DNA of 39,393 nucleotides, taken from contig CAKUBE010000014.1 in NCBI GenBank assembly GCA_934636715.1, positions 1 to 39,393 of the forward strand, read 5' to 3'. This DNA comes from an uncultured Arachnia sp. (GTDB taxonomy: Bacteria > Actinomycetota > Actinomycetes > Propionibacteriales > Propionibacteriaceae). The notes beneath the pieces are model-generated. The model made no database searches, had not been told where the DNA came from, and saw nothing but the letters and a program-made list of their open reading frames with translations. Shown piece by piece: positions 7,728 through 17,128 of this stretch; position 1 is the first letter of the stretch; every line of letters begins with the position of its first letter. The position numbers and the translations under genes were made by a program.

Positions 7728-10124
7728 ATGATCGCACTGTCCGACGGGCTTCCGGCGCCCGCGCACCCCGATGCCGTGGTCGTCGGCGACACCTACCGGT
7801 TCACCGTGCTCACCCCGCGGCTGATCCGGATGGAGTGGAACGAGAAGGGCGAGTTCGTCGACCGGCCCACCCAGCTCGTCGTGTCGCGCGACTTCCCCGT
7901 TCCGCCCTTCACCGTCGCGCCGCTTCCCGGCGGCGGGCTGGAGATCCTGACCGACGACCTCCAGCTCGTCTACGACGGCCAGGAGTTCAGCGAGGCGGGG
8001 CTCACCGTGCGGCTGCTGCGCGGCACCTCGGACGGGCACTACTCGACATGGCGGCACGGCGTCGCATACCCGCAGCAGCCGCCGTTCCGGGGCAACCTGC
8101 TCGGCACGACGCGCACGCTGGACGAGGTCGACGGCGCCACCGAGCTCGACTTCGGCCTGCTCTCCACCTACGGGTTCGCCCTCGTCGACGACTCGGGCTC
8201 GGCGCTGCTGGCCGAGGACGGCTGGATCGAGCCGCGGCCCCAGGGCGGCCCGCGCGGGAGGCGGGATCTCTACCTCTTCGGGCACGGCCGCGACTTCGCC
8301 GACGCGCTGCGCGACTACCACCGCCTCACCGGCCCGACGCCGCTCGTGCCGCGGTACGTGCTCGGCAACTGGTGGAGCCGTTACTGGCGCTACGACGAGG
8401 CCGGGTACCTGGCGCTGATGGACCGCTTCGCCGCGGAACAGATCCCGCTGTCGGTGTCGGTGATCGACATGGACTGGCACCTCGTCGACATCGACCCGGA
8501 CGTCGGCACCGGCTGGACCGGCTACACCTGGAACCGCGAGCTGTTCCCCGACCCGGAGCGCTTCCTGGGCGCGCTACACGAGCGCGGGCTCGCCGTCACC
8601 CTCAACGTGCATCCCGCCGACGGCGTGCGCCGCCACGAGGACGCGTACCCGCAGGTGGCGGAGGCGATGGGCATCGACCCCGCGAGCGGCCTCCCGGTCG
8701 CCTTCGACATCACGTCGCGCGCGTTCGCCGACGCCTATCTGCGGTACCTGCATCACCCGCTGGAGGAGCAGGGCGTCGACTTCTGGTGGCTCGACTGGCA
8801 GTCGGGCGGCACGACGAGCATCCCGGGCCTCGACCCGCTCTGGATGCTGAACCACCTCCACTACCGGGACTCCGGCCGCGACGGCAGGCGTCCCCTCACG
8901 TTCTCGCGCTACGCGGGGCTCGGCAGCCACCGCTACCCCGTCGGCTTCTCCGGCGACACCATCATCACCTGGGACTCCCTCGACTTCCAGCCGTACTTCA
9001 CGGCCACCGCCGCGAACGTCGGCTACACCTGGTGGTCGCACGACATCGGCGGCCACATGTGGGGCGCGAAGGACACCGAGCTCACCGTGCGGTGGTGCCA
9101 GCTCGGCGCGCTGTCGCCGGTGAACCGGCTGCACTCGTCGAACAGCCCGTTCACGACGAAGGAGCCGTGGACGTTCGGCCCCCGCGCGTTCGGCGTGATC
9201 TCCCGCTTCCTGCGGCTGCGGCACCGCCTGATCCCGATGCTGTACACCGCGGCCTGGCGGGCCCACACCGACGCCATCGCCGTCGTGCGCCCGATGTATC
9301 ACGACCACCCGCTGGCCGACGACGCCTACTCGGTGCCGAACCAGTACCTGCTGGGCGAGCACCTCCTCGTCGCCCCGATCACGACCCCCGAGGACCGCGT
9401 CGCCAAGCTGGGCGCGGTGCGCGCCTGGCTGCCCGACGGCGCCTGGTTCGACCTGTTCACCGGCCGGCGCTACGACGGCGGGCGCCACTTGACGCTGCAC
9501 CGCGGCCTGGAGCAGGTCCCGGTGCTTGCCAGGGCCGGGTCGGTGCTGCCACTCGCCGACGCGCTGGCCCCCGTCGTCGACGCCCCAGACCGCCTCACCC
9601 TGCGGGTGTTCCCCGGCGATGGCGTCTCTCACCTCAGCGAGGACCACGGCGAGGGCGCGCCCGCAGAGCCCAACGTCACGAGGATCGTCCAGGCCCTGAG
9701 CCTCCGCGACGACGGCCTCGCCGACCTCCACCTCACCATCGAGCCGACGACCGGCCTGGACCCGCTCGCCGGGCGCGAGATCACGCTGGAGATCGTGGGC
9801 GCCGACGGCGTGGAAGGGATCGACGCCGAGATCGCCGTCGACGAGCTCCTGTCGCCCGCGCTGCGGGTCGAGCTGGGCCGCGTCTCGTCCGACGGCGCCA
9901 CCGTCGTCCTGACGGGCCTGCGCCCCGCGGTTCCGGACCTGGTCGGCGACGCGTTCGCGCTGCTCGACGCCGCGGAGATCGCCTTCGCGACGAAGGAAGC
10001 TGCCTGGTCCGCGACCAAGCGACTCGACGGCCTCGCGCTGGCCCAGGAGTTGGCCACCCTCGACCTCCCACCTGTCCTCCGCGACGCCCTCTTGGAACGC
10101 GCCGCGGCCACGCCGGCTTGGTAA
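7728..10124 (+). CDS. GH31 family glycoside hydrolase (alpha-glucosidase/alpha-xylosidase type)
   Basis: A 798-residue protein, within the family's usual size. The ATG at 7728 has AAGGA 6 bases upstream; the frame is open further 5' but that part lies in the MITE-like element and is not conserved-looking. An N-terminal beta-sandwich (about 1-220) precedes the catalytic barrel. The nucleophile is Asp356 in FWWLDWQSGG. The acid/base is Asp410 in FSGDTIITWDSL. These are followed by GYTWWSHDIGGHMWG and a C-terminal beta-domain. No signal peptide, so cytoplasmic. The family acts on alpha-linked glucose, xylose or sulfoquinovose; the neighbours favour alpha-glucoside. Exact specificity cannot be read from the sequence. 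Confidence 0.9.
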   Translation: MIALSDGLPAPAHPDAVVVGDTYRFTVLTPRLIRMEWNEKGEFVDRPTQLVVSRDFPVPPFTVAPLPGGGLEILTDDLQLVYDGQEFSEAGLTVRLLRGTSDGHYSTWRHGVAYPQQPPFRGNLLGTTRTLDEVDGATELDFGLLSTYGFALVDDSGSALLAEDGWIEPRPQGGPRGRRDLYLFGHGRDFADALRDYHRLTGPTPLVPRYVLGNWWSRYWRYDEAGYLALMDRFAAEQIPLSVSVIDMDWHLVDIDPDVGTGWTGYTWNRELFPDPERFLGALHERGLAVTLNVHPADGVRRHEDAYPQVAEAMGIDPASGLPVAFDITSRAFADAYLRYLHHPLEEQGVDFWWLDWQSGGTTSIPGLDPLWMLNHLHYRDSGRDGRRPLTFSRYAGLGSHRYPVGFSGDTIITWDSLDFQPYFTATAANVGYTWWSHDIGGHMWGAKDTELTVRWCQLGALSPVNRLHSSNSPFTTKEPWTFGPRAFGVISRFLRLRHRLIPMLYTAAWRAHTDAIAVVRPMYHDHPLADDAYSVPNQYLLGEHLLVAPITTPEDRVAKLGAVRAWLPDGAWFDLFTGRRYDGGRHLTLHRGLEQVPVLARAGSVLPLADALAPVVDAPDRLTLRVFPGDGVSHLSEDHGEGAPAEPNVTRIVQALSLRDDGLADLHLTIEPTTGLDPLAGREITLEIVGADGVEGIDAEIAVDELLSPALRVELGRVSSDGATVVLTGLRPAVPDLVGDAFALLDAAEIAFATKEAAWSATKRLDGLALAQELATLDLPPVLRDALLERAAATPAW

Positions 10125-10148
10125 GTATCGGCCGGGATCAGATCGGAG

Positions 10149-10202
10149 CTCCTCAGTGGGAGGTTTGGTACCAAGCTTGGTACCAAACCTCCCTCTTAGG
10201 AG
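10149..10202. repeat. perfect 36-bp palindrome with extended arms
   Basis: Bases 10158-10193 form a perfect palindrome whose centre is the HindIII-like hexamer AAGCTT. It contains two copies of the self-complementary decamer TTGGTACCAA separated by GC. Pairing continues outward to 10149/10202 with two mismatches (54 bases in all). It lies 24 bases after the GH31 stop. It could be a bidirectional terminator (no T tract), a double operator, or a cruciform-forming recombination site. Confidence 0.75.
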
Positions 10203-10292
10203 GTCGCGCGGGTAGGCGGAGCCCCCACGCGGGGCCATCGGCGTGCGCGCGGCCGGTGTAGCGGACCTGGGGCCGGATCGACGACTCGCTCG

Positions 10293-10298
10293 TAGACT
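10293..10298 (+). promoter_or_regulatory. -10 box of a likely leaderless promoter
   Basis: TAGACT, close to the actinobacterial -10 consensus, ends 6 bases before the GTG of the next gene. There is no Shine-Dalgarno sequence between them. This spacing puts the transcription start at the GTG itself, the classical arrangement of leaderless genes. No good -35 is visible. Confidence 0.5.
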
Positions 10299-10304
10299 CG
10301 TCGC

Positions 10305-10967
10305 GTGTCAGATTCACCCGCTCCCCGTCCGCTGGTCGTTGCGAAGGGGCTCGCCCTGAGCACCCCCCGCGGCCACGTCTTCAATCCGGTCACCGCGACC
10401 GTCCCTCGCGGCTCCGTCGCCGCGGTCGCCGGAGGCGACGGCACGGGCAAGTCCGCGCTGCTCCTCGCGCTCACCGGGAGGATGCGCGGCATCACCGGCG
10501 GGCTCACCGTCGACGGCGTCGACGCCGTCGCGCACCCCGGGCGGGTACGCGCGGCGACGTCGGTCGCCCGGATCTCCGACCTGGTCGCCACCGAGCCGAT
10601 GCTCTCGCTGGAGGACTGCATCACCGAGCGCACGCTCGCCGACGCCGCGCCCGCCCGGGCGCGCCACGCGAACTACCTGCACGTCGCGCTGCTCCTCGGC
10701 CTCGACGCCCCGCGCGACACGCTGTTCGGGCAGCTGTCTCCCGCGGACCAGACGCGCGCCGCCGTCGCGCTGGCGTCGATCCGCCCCTCCCGGCTGATCG
10801 TGGTCGACGATCTCGACCGCGAGACCACCCTCGCCGACCAGGCCGCGCTCTGGGCCGGCCTCCTCGACCTCGCCGCCGACGGCGTCACCGTCGTCGCCTC
10901 CACCTCCGAGCGCGCCGCCGTGCCGCCGGAGGCCCTCACGCTAGAGATGGATCCCCGCCATGGCTGA
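10305..10967 (+). CDS. degenerate ABC transporter ATP-binding protein, YhgE partner
   Basis: A 220-residue ABC-type ATPase starting with GTG. Walker A is intact (GGDGTGKS, residues 43-50). The signature is weak (LSPADQ, 144-149, instead of LSGGQ). Walker B is LIVVDDLD, with Asp in place of the catalytic Glu. Hydrolysis is therefore probably slow or lost. It overlaps the YhgE/Pip gene by 8 bases, a coupling often seen in actinobacteria, and is presumed to energise or regulate that protein. The family is sure; the transport substrate is unknown. Confidence 0.85.
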   Translation: MSDSPAPRPLVVAKGLALSTPRGHVFNPVTATVPRGSVAAVAGGDGTGKSALLLALTGRMRGITGGLTVDGVDAVAHPGRVRAATSVARISDLVATEPMLSLEDCITERTLADAAPARARHANYLHVALLLGLDAPRDTLFGQLSPADQTRAAVALASIRPSRLIVVDDLDRETTLADQAALWAGLLDLAADGVTVVASTSERAAVPPEALTLEMDPRHG

Positions 10968-12900
10968 CAGCTCCCGCAACCCGCTCACGCTCGCCCGGTT
11001 CGAGCTGCGCCGTTTCAAGGGCCCGCTTCCGCGGCTCGCGCTCGCGTTCATCCTCCTCATTCCCATGCTGTACGGCTGCATCTACCTGGCGGGCAACTGG
11101 GATCCGTACGGCCGCCTCGACCAGGTGCCGGTGGCCATCGTCAACCACGACGTCCCCACCACCGTCAAGGGAAAAGAGGTCGCCGCCGGGCGCGACTTCG
11201 TCGACAGCCTCCACCGGGCGGGCACCTTCGCCTTCGCGGATGCCTCGGCCACCGACGCCGAGCAGGGCCTGGAACGCGGTGACTTCTACCTCGTCATCAC
11301 CGTGCCGGAGACCTTCTCGCGCGACCTCGTCAGCGCCCAGGACCTCGACCCCCGCCGCGCCGGCATCGAGCTGCGCCGCAACGACGCCAACGGCTTCGTG
11401 ATCGGCACCATCACCAACTCGGCGCAGAACTCCATCGCGCGGGCCATCGACGAGACGGCGGTGCGCAGCTACTTCGAGGCAGTGTTCGCCAACCTGGGCA
11501 GCATCCGCGACGGCATGCTGAAGGCCGCCGACGGCGCGACCCAGCTCGACGACGGCCTCGCCACCGCGCACGAGGGGAGCTCGGCACTGGCCGAGGGGCT
11601 CGGGACCCTCGACGCCGGCGCCGCGCAGCTCTCCGACGGCGCGGGGCAGGTCGCCGACGGCACGCGGCAGCTTGCCGATGCCGTCGACCCCGTCCTGACC
11701 ACGGCCGCCGAGCGTCTTCCCGAGGCGCAGGAGAAGGTACAGGGCGCCGCCGACCTTGCCGCGCAGCTCACCGCGGCCGTCGCCGACGACGCCGATCGAC
11801 TGAAGGATGTCGCCGCGACGATGGCCGACGACCTCGACGCCCTGCGCGCCGAGCATCCGGAGCTGGCCGACGATCCCACCATCGCGAAGCTCGCGGAGCA
11901 CGCGGCCACCGTCGGCGAGTTCACCTCATCCGCCGCCGACAAGGCCGAGAGGGTCGCCGACGACGTCGCCGCTGCCGACGAGCGCCTCCGCGGGCTCGGC
12001 GACCTCTCGGCGAAGGCGAAGGACGCCAAGGAGAAGGTCGACCGGCTGCGCGACGGGGCAGCACAGGTATCCGACGGCGCCGCCGCCCTCCACGCGGGTA
12101 CGACGGACGCCAAGAAGGGAGCCGAGAAGCTCGACGACGGCCTCTCCCGGCTCTCCGACGGGGCCCACGAACTCGCGACCCAGCTCGCCGAGGGGGCGCG
12201 GCGCATCCCGGCCCTCACCGCTGACGAGCAGGACGACGCGGTCAGTGTGATGTCGGCCCCCGTCGACGTGACGATGCAGGTCGACAACCCCGCGCACGTC
12301 AACGGCCGCGGGCTGGCGCCGATGTTCTTCTCCATCGCGCTGTGGATGTTCGGCATCTCTGCGTTCTTCCTGCTGCGCCCCATCACGGGCCGCATGCTGG
12401 CCGCCCGCGGTTCCGACCTGCGCATCGCGGTCACCGCGTGGGCGACCCTGGCGGCGACATCGGTCGTCGCCGGCTGGATCATGCTGGCCGTGGCCTGGAT
12501 CGGCCTCGGCCTCGACCCCACCCATCCGTGGCTGGTCATCCTGCTGACGACGCTGGTCGCGCTGGCGTTCTCCGCCGTCGCGCACCTGATGCGGACCTGG
12601 CTGGGGCTCGTCGCGACGGCGGGGATGCTGCTCCTCCTCATCATCCAACTCACCACCGCAGGCGGCACCTACCCGCCGGAGCTGCTCCCGCCGGTCTTCG
12701 CGTCGCTCGGACACTTCATGCCGATGCGCTACAGCATCGAGGCCTTCCGGATCGCCATCTCCGGCGGCCTGATGAGCCGGTTCTGGTTCGACGTCACGCT
12801 GCTCGCCCTGCTGTTGGTGTCGGCCATCGCGCTGCTGCTGATCGTCGTCCACAGGAAGCGCCGCTTCTCCATGAAGGACCTGCATCCGCCGTTCGGCTAA
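10960..12900 (+). CDS. YhgE/Pip domain membrane protein
   Basis: A 646-residue membrane protein with the YhgE/Pip N-terminal signature: one transmembrane helix (about residues 25-47), then a conserved extracytoplasmic block (PVAIVNHDVPTTVKG). A long repeat-rich central region (about 185-425) has heptad-like DGAxQLxDGxxxL units and is likely helical coiled-coil outside the membrane. About five C-terminal helices (450-640) resemble ABC-2 permeases. The family includes the phage infection protein Pip of lactococci and EsaA-like proteins. Here, paired with an ATPase, it could be an ABC-2 type exporter; the cargo is unknown. Confidence 0.88.
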   Translation: MADSSRNPLTLARFELRRFKGPLPRLALAFILLIPMLYGCIYLAGNWDPYGRLDQVPVAIVNHDVPTTVKGKEVAAGRDFVDSLHRAGTFAFADASATDAEQGLERGDFYLVITVPETFSRDLVSAQDLDPRRAGIELRRNDANGFVIGTITNSAQNSIARAIDETAVRSYFEAVFANLGSIRDGMLKAADGATQLDDGLATAHEGSSALAEGLGTLDAGAAQLSDGAGQVADGTRQLADAVDPVLTTAAERLPEAQEKVQGAADLAAQLTAAVADDADRLKDVAATMADDLDALRAEHPELADDPTIAKLAEHAATVGEFTSSAADKAERVADDVAAADERLRGLGDLSAKAKDAKEKVDRLRDGAAQVSDGAAALHAGTTDAKKGAEKLDDGLSRLSDGAHELATQLAEGARRIPALTADEQDDAVSVMSAPVDVTMQVDNPAHVNGRGLAPMFFSIALWMFGISAFFLLRPITGRMLAARGSDLRIAVTAWATLAATSVVAGWIMLAVAWIGLGLDPTHPWLVILLTTLVALAFSAVAHLMRTWLGLVATAGMLLLLIIQLTTAGGTYPPELLPPVFASLGHFMPMRYSIEAFRIAISGGLMSRFWFDVTLLALLLVSAIALLLIVVHRKRRFSMKDLHPPFG

Positions 12901-13361
12901 CGGTTCTCCCAGGCGTCGGGGAGGTCGGCGAGGACGCGGACGGCGTCGGGGAAGCCGCCGGTGAGCAGGGCCTCGAGCGACGTGTCGTCGAGCACCTGGC
13001 GGAGGCTGGCCCTCACGGCGACCCAGAGCACGGGCAGGTGCCTGGCCACCCCGTCGTAGGTGGTGTCCTGGGGACGTCGGCCCCTCACCTCGGCGAGCGG
13101 GCCGTCGACGGCTCGGATGATCGCGCCGACGGAGATCTCGGCGGGCGGGCTCGTCAACCGGTAGCCGCCGCGGGCTCCTTGCGCGCTGCGCACGAGGCCC
13201 GCCCGACGGAGGTCGGCCAGGATGTTCTCCAGGAACTTGCGCGGCAGCGCCTGCGCCTGGGCGAGCGCGTCCGCGGGCACCGGCCGGTCGTCGGCACCCG
13301 CGGCCTCCGCCAACTGGAGCATGGCGCGCACGGCGTATTCGGTCTTCGCGGAGATCTCCAT
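12897..13361 (-). CDS. Rrf2 family transcriptional regulator
   Basis: A 154-residue winged-helix regulator (MEISAKTEYAVRAML, then LENILADLRRAGLVRSAQGARGGYRL). The ATG at 13361 gives the canonical Rrf2 N-terminus; an in-frame TTG 18 bases upstream is the alternative. There is no cysteine, so it is not an Fe-S sensor like IscR or NsrR. That makes it closer to CymR-type regulators of sulfur metabolism. It is the last gene of the sulfate-importer cluster, 14 bases after cysA, and its end overlaps the convergent YhgE gene by 4 bases. It probably controls the cys promoter near 17100-17157. Confidence 0.88.
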   Translation of the reverse strand: MEISAKTEYAVRAMLQLAEAAGADDRPVPADALAQAQALPRKFLENILADLRRAGLVRSAQGARGGYRLTSPPAEISVGAIIRAVDGPLAEVRGRRPQDTTYDGVARHLPVLWVAVRASLRQVLDDTSLEALLTGGFPDAVRVLADLPDAWENR

Positions 13362-13375
13362 CCGCTCATTGTGTC

Positions 13376-14383
13376 TCAACTCGCCACGAGTGTGGGCTGC
13401 TCGGCCGACGACAGGGTGCGCGTGGGGAGCACCCAGACCCTGTCGCCCACCCTCAGGTCGAGCCCGGCGGCCTCGTCGCGGGTGAGCTGGGCGAAGAAGG
13501 CGTCGCCCGACGCGGGTTCCCGCAGCTCGACACGCACCTCGAAGCCCAACCGGACGAGGCGGTCCACCTCGGCCTCGACGACGGGGAGGCCCTCGGCCTG
13601 GGCCGCGCTGCGCGCGCGGTGGGCGTCGCGCTCCACCCGCAGGTCGTGGGGGCGGGCGAGCGCCCCGCCGAGCCGCGACACCGAGCCGAGGAAGGACATC
13701 ACGAACGCGTTGTCCGGCCGCTCGTACAGCTCCTCGGGGCTGCCCACCTGCTCGACCTTGCCGGCGTTGAGGACCGCGATCCGGTCCGCGACGTCGAGCG
13801 CCTCCTCCTGGTCGTGCGTGACGAGGACGGTGGTGACGTGGACCTCGTCGTGCAGCCGGCGCAGCCAGCGGCGGAGGTCGTCGCGGACCTTGGCGTCGAG
13901 GGCGCCGAAGGGCTCGTCGAGCAGCAGCACCTGGGGGTCGACGGCGAGCGCGCGGGCCAGCGCCATCCGCTGCCGCTGGCCGCCGGACAGCTGCGCGGGG
14001 TAGCGGTGCTGGAAGCCCGCCAGCCCGACCACCTCGAGCAGCTCGTCGACGCGGCGCCGGATCTCCGCCTTCGGCCGCTTGCGGATGGTGAGGCCGAAGG
14101 CGACGTTGTCGCGCACCGTCATGTGCTTGAACGCGGCGTAGTGCTGGAACACGAAGCCGATTCCGCGCTTCTGCGGCGGCTGGCCCGTGACGTCGGTGCC
14201 CGCGATCAGCACGGAGCCGGCGTCGAGGTCCTCCAGCCCGGCGATGGCGCGCAGCAGCGTCGACTTGCCGGACCCGCTGGGGCCGAGCAGCGCGGTGAGG
14301 CTGCCCGCGGGGATGTCGAGGGAGACGTCGTCGAGGGCGGTGAAGCTTCCGTAGGACTTGGTGGCGCGGACGACTCGGATCAT
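13376..14383 (-). CDS. cysA: sulfate/thiosulfate ABC transporter ATP-binding protein
   Basis: A 335-residue ATPase with Walker [10 protein letters not shown] (34-42), Q-loop FVFQ (77-80), signature LSGGQ (132-136) and Walker B LLLDEP (153-158). The CysA-like [19 protein letters not shown] segment and a C-terminal TOBE-like extension (about 240-335) are present. It energises the CysTW permeases. Its start overlaps the end of cysW by 4 bases. Context with sbp, cysT and cysW makes the assignment firm; sulfate versus thiosulfate preference is not visible. Confidence 0.92.
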   Translation of the reverse strand: MIRVVRATKSYGSFTALDDVSLDIPAGSLTALLGPSGSGKSTLLRAIAGLEDLDAGSVLIAGTDVTGQPPQKRGIGFVFQHYAAFKHMTVRDNVAFGLTIRKRPKAEIRRRVDELLEVVGLAGFQHRYPAQLSGGQRQRMALARALAVDPQVLLLDEPFGALDAKVRDDLRRWLRRLHDEVHVTTVLVTHDQEEALDVADRIAVLNAGKVEQVGSPEELYERPDNAFVMSFLGSVSRLGGALARPHDLRVERDAHRARSAAQAEGLPVVEAEVDRLVRLGFEVRVELREPASGDAFFAQLTRDEAAGLDLRVGDRVWVLPTRTLSSAEQPTLVAS

Positions 14384-15216
14384 GGCTTGCTCCTGGCGGT
14401 GATGGGTGCGTGTTCGTGGGGGCGCCTGCTGTCGATGACGGTCATCAACAGCAGGATGACAAGGGCGATCATCATCAGCAGCGTGGCCGCCGCGTAGGCG
14501 CCGTGGGTGTTGTGGTCGTCGATGTAGCGGGCGTGGACCAGCAGAGTGAGGGTCTGTGAGACGCCGGGGAAGCCGGAGCTGACCATGATCACCGCGCCGA
14601 ACTCGCCCAGCGCGCGGGCCGCGGTGAGGACGACGCCGTAGGTGAGGCCCCAGCGGATGGCGGGCAGGGTGATGCGGATGAACGTCTGCCAGGCGGAGGC
14701 GCCGAGGGTGGCGGCGGCCTGCTCCTGCTCGGTGCCGATCTCGCGCAGCACCGGCTCGACCTCCCGGACGACGAAGGGCAGGGTGACGAACAGCGTCGCG
14801 ATCACCATGCCGGGCAGGCCGAAGATGACCTTAATGCCGAACGCTTCGAGGCCGCCGAACCACCCGTCGATGCCCCAGAGCATGATCAGGGCGACGCCGA
14901 CGACGATGGGCGAGACGGCGAAGGGCAGGTCGACGACGCCGGACAGCAGCCGACGGCCGGGGAACCGCCCGCGGACGAGCACGAGGGCGGTGACGACGCC
15001 GAACACCACGTTGAGCGGCACGACGATGGCGACGATCAGCAGCGAGAGATTGAGCGCGGAGATGGCCGCGGGCGTGCGGATCGAGTCCCAGAACGCCCCG
15101 AGGCCCGGCTGGAAGGTGCGCCACGCGATGGTGATGATCGGGAAGGCGAGGAGCACCGCGAGGTAGGCGAGGGCGATCATTCGCAGCGTGAGGCGGCCGG
15201 CGCGGGAGACCTTCAT
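14380..15216 (-). CDS. cysW: sulfate/thiosulfate ABC transporter permease
   Basis: A 278-residue permease with about six helices. The ATG at 15216 is preceded by the end of the first permease gene (4-base overlap). The CysW-type motifs are [28 protein letters not shown] and the EAA-like block [25 protein letters not shown]. It pairs with CysT to form the membrane channel. Confidence 0.92.
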   Translation of the reverse strand: MKVSRAGRLTLRMIALAYLAVLLAFPIITIAWRTFQPGLGAFWDSIRTPAAISALNLSLLIVAIVVPLNVVFGVVTALVLVRGRFPGRRLLSGVVDLPFAVSPIVVGVALIMLWGIDGWFGGLEAFGIKVIFGLPGMVIATLFVTLPFVVREVEPVLREIGTEQEQAAATLGASAWQTFIRITLPAIRWGLTYGVVLTAARALGEFGAVIMVSSGFPGVSQTLTLLVHARYIDDHNTHGAYAAATLLMMIALVILLLMTVIDSRRPHEHAPITARSKP

Positions 15217-15992
15217 CGGGCCACCTCCTGCCGGTCGAGGGCGCGGCTCGCGAAGACCCGCAGCACGAGCAGCGTGGCGAACGACACCAGCAGCAGCGCG
15301 ACGGAGACGGCGGCCGCCGCCACCGGGCGGTCGGTCTCGATCTGCTGCTGGATGTACTGCGACGCCACCTGGGTCTCGCGCGGGATGTTGCCGCCGATCA
15401 GCACGACGGACCCGTACTCGCCGATGGCGCGGGCGAAGGCCAGGCCGCCGCCCGAGACGATGGCCGGGGTGAGCGCGGGCAGCACGACCCGGCGGAAGGT
15501 GGTCCAGTTGCCGGCGCCGAGCGAGGCGGCGGCCTGTTCGACGTCGGTGTCCAGCTCGATCAGCACCGGCTGGACCGAGCGCACGACGAACGGCAGCGTG
15601 ACGAAGGCCAGCGCCATGCCGACGCCCCAGCGGGTGGCGTTCAGCTCGATGCCGATGGGGCTCGACGGCCCGTACAGCGACAGCAGCACGATGCTCGCGA
15701 CGATGGTGGGCAGCGCGAACGGCAGGTCGATCAGGGCGTCGACGATGCGCTTGCCGGGGAACTCGTCGCGCACGAGGACCCAGGCGATCAGCGTGCCCGC
15801 GACGACGTTCAGCAGGGCGACCGCGGCGGAGATGAGGATCGTGGTGCCCAGCGCGGCCAACGCCGTCGGTGCCGTGACGGCGTCCCAGAAGCCGGCCCAG
15901 CCGTCGCCGAACGCCGCCACCGTCAGCGCGGCCAACGGCAGCAGGACGATGATGCTCAGCCACAGCGTCACGACGCCGAGCGTCAATTTCAC
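15213..15992 (-). CDS. cysT: sulfate/thiosulfate ABC transporter permease
   Basis: A 259-residue permease. The GTG at 15992 overlaps the stop of the binding protein (GTGA) and has AGAGG 7 bases upstream. CysT-type motifs are LIDLPFALPTIVAS, the EAA-like DVEQAAASLGAGNWTTFRRVVLPAL and IGEYGSVVLIGGNIP. The gene order sbp-cysT-cysW-cysA is canonical. Confidence 0.9.
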   Translation of the reverse strand: MKLTLGVVTLWLSIIVLLPLAALTVAAFGDGWAGFWDAVTAPTALAALGTTILISAAVALLNVVAGTLIAWVLVRDEFPGKRIVDALIDLPFALPTIVASIVLLSLYGPSSPIGIELNATRWGVGMALAFVTLPFVVRSVQPVLIELDTDVEQAAASLGAGNWTTFRRVVLPALTPAIVSGGGLAFARAIGEYGSVVLIGGNIPRETQVASQYIQQQIETDRPVAAAAVSVALLLVSFATLLVLRVFASRALDRQEVAR

Positions 15993-17026
15993 GAGGTTGC
16001 CTCTTCGTAGATCACGGCGATCTTCCCGGTCTCCTTGGCGAACAGCTCGGGATCGACGGCGCTCCAGCCGCCCAGGTCGTCGATGGTCCACAGCTTCTCG
16101 GGCGCCGGGAATTTGTCGGCGAACTCGGCCGCGACGTCGGCGTCGGTGGGCCGGAAGCCGGCCTCCGCCCACAGCCGCTGCGCCTCGGGGGTGAAGAGGT
16201 AGTCGCGGAACGCCGTCGCCACCTCGAGGTTGGGGCTGTCCTTCAGGACGGCGACCGGGTTGTCGATGCGGAAGGTCGTGGGCGGGGTGACGTGCCCGAC
16301 CGGCTCGCTCTGTTCGATGAAGAGCGCCTCGTTCTCGTAGCTCAGCAGCACGTCGCCGGTGCCCTGGAGGAAGGTCTCCGTGGCCTCGCGCGCGGACTTC
16401 GGCTGCACCTTGATGTGGTCGTTGACCAGCTTCGTGATGTAGGCGAGGCCCGCCTCGGGGTTCTTGCCGCCGTCGCTCTTGGCCGCGTAGGGCGCGAGCA
16501 GGTTCCACTTCGCCGATCCCGACGAGAACGGGTTGGGCGTCACGACCTCGACGCCGTCAGCGAGCAGGTCGTCCCAATCCCGTATCTCCTTCGGGTTTCC
16601 CTCGCGGGTGACGATGGTCACGACCGACCCGAAGGCGACTCCCCCGTTGGCGACCGTCGTCCAGTCGGATGCGACGAGTCCGGCGTCAACGAGCCGCGTG
16701 ATGTCGGGCGCGACGGAGAAGTTGACGAAGTCCGCCTCCGCGCCGGCGGCGACCTTGCGCGACTGGTCGCCGGACGCGCCGTAGGACTGGCGGAACTCGA
16801 CGCCCTTGCCCGCCGGCGTGGCGGTGAAGGCGGGGATGACCTTGTCGAAGCCCACCTTGGGCACCGCATAGGCGTACAGGTTGATCACCGACGACTCGCC
16901 CGCGCCGGCCTGGGCGGGCTCGGCGCCGCCGACGTCGTCGCTGGCGCCGCCTCCGGTGCAGGCCATGAGGCCCGACGCGACGACGACCGCGGTGGCGGCG
17001 AGTACAGCTCTGCGGGGGTAGCTCAT
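15989..17026 (-). CDS. sbp: sulfate/thiosulfate-binding lipoprotein
   Basis: A 345-residue periplasmic-type binding protein. The ATG at 17026 (GAGGAG about 10 bases upstream) gives an Arg-Arg signal and lipobox LMAC. Family motifs include YGASGDQSRKVAAGAEADFV and the NPFSSGSAKWNLL anion-binding stretch. It is the first gene of the sulfur importer operon, with the promoter and operator directly upstream. It delivers sulfate or thiosulfate to CysTW. Confidence 0.92.
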   Translation of the reverse strand: MSYPRRAVLAATAVVVASGLMACTGGGASDDVGGAEPAQAGAGESSVINLYAYAVPKVGFDKVIPAFTATPAGKGVEFRQSYGASGDQSRKVAAGAEADFVNFSVAPDITRLVDAGLVASDWTTVANGGVAFGSVVTIVTREGNPKEIRDWDDLLADGVEVVTPNPFSSGSAKWNLLAPYAAKSDGGKNPEAGLAYITKLVNDHIKVQPKSAREATETFLQGTGDVLLSYENEALFIEQSEPVGHVTPPTTFRIDNPVAVLKDSPNLEVATAFRDYLFTPEAQRLWAEAGFRPTDADVAAEFADKFPAPEKLWTIDDLGGWSAVDPELFAKETGKIAVIYEEATS

Positions 17027-17099
17027 GGAAGTTGCTCCTCGTTGTTGTCCGGCCTCAGCCGGGAGGGTGCCGGACCGTCCGGAAACCCTTCGGGAGAAA

Positions 17100-17128
17100 C
17101 CTACACCTATTCCCATGGAATTAGTAGG
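17100..17128 (-). promoter_or_regulatory. palindromic operator in the cys operon leader, likely Rrf2 site
   Basis: A dyad ATTCC-CAT-GGAAT (17109-17121) sits inside an outer CCTAC...GTAGG pair (17100-17104, 17124-17128). It starts directly after the -10 box, so a bound protein would block transcription. The GGAAT/ATTCC core resembles the sequences bound by CymR-type Rrf2 proteins of Firmicutes, and an Rrf2 gene is in the same cluster. Confidence 0.5.
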
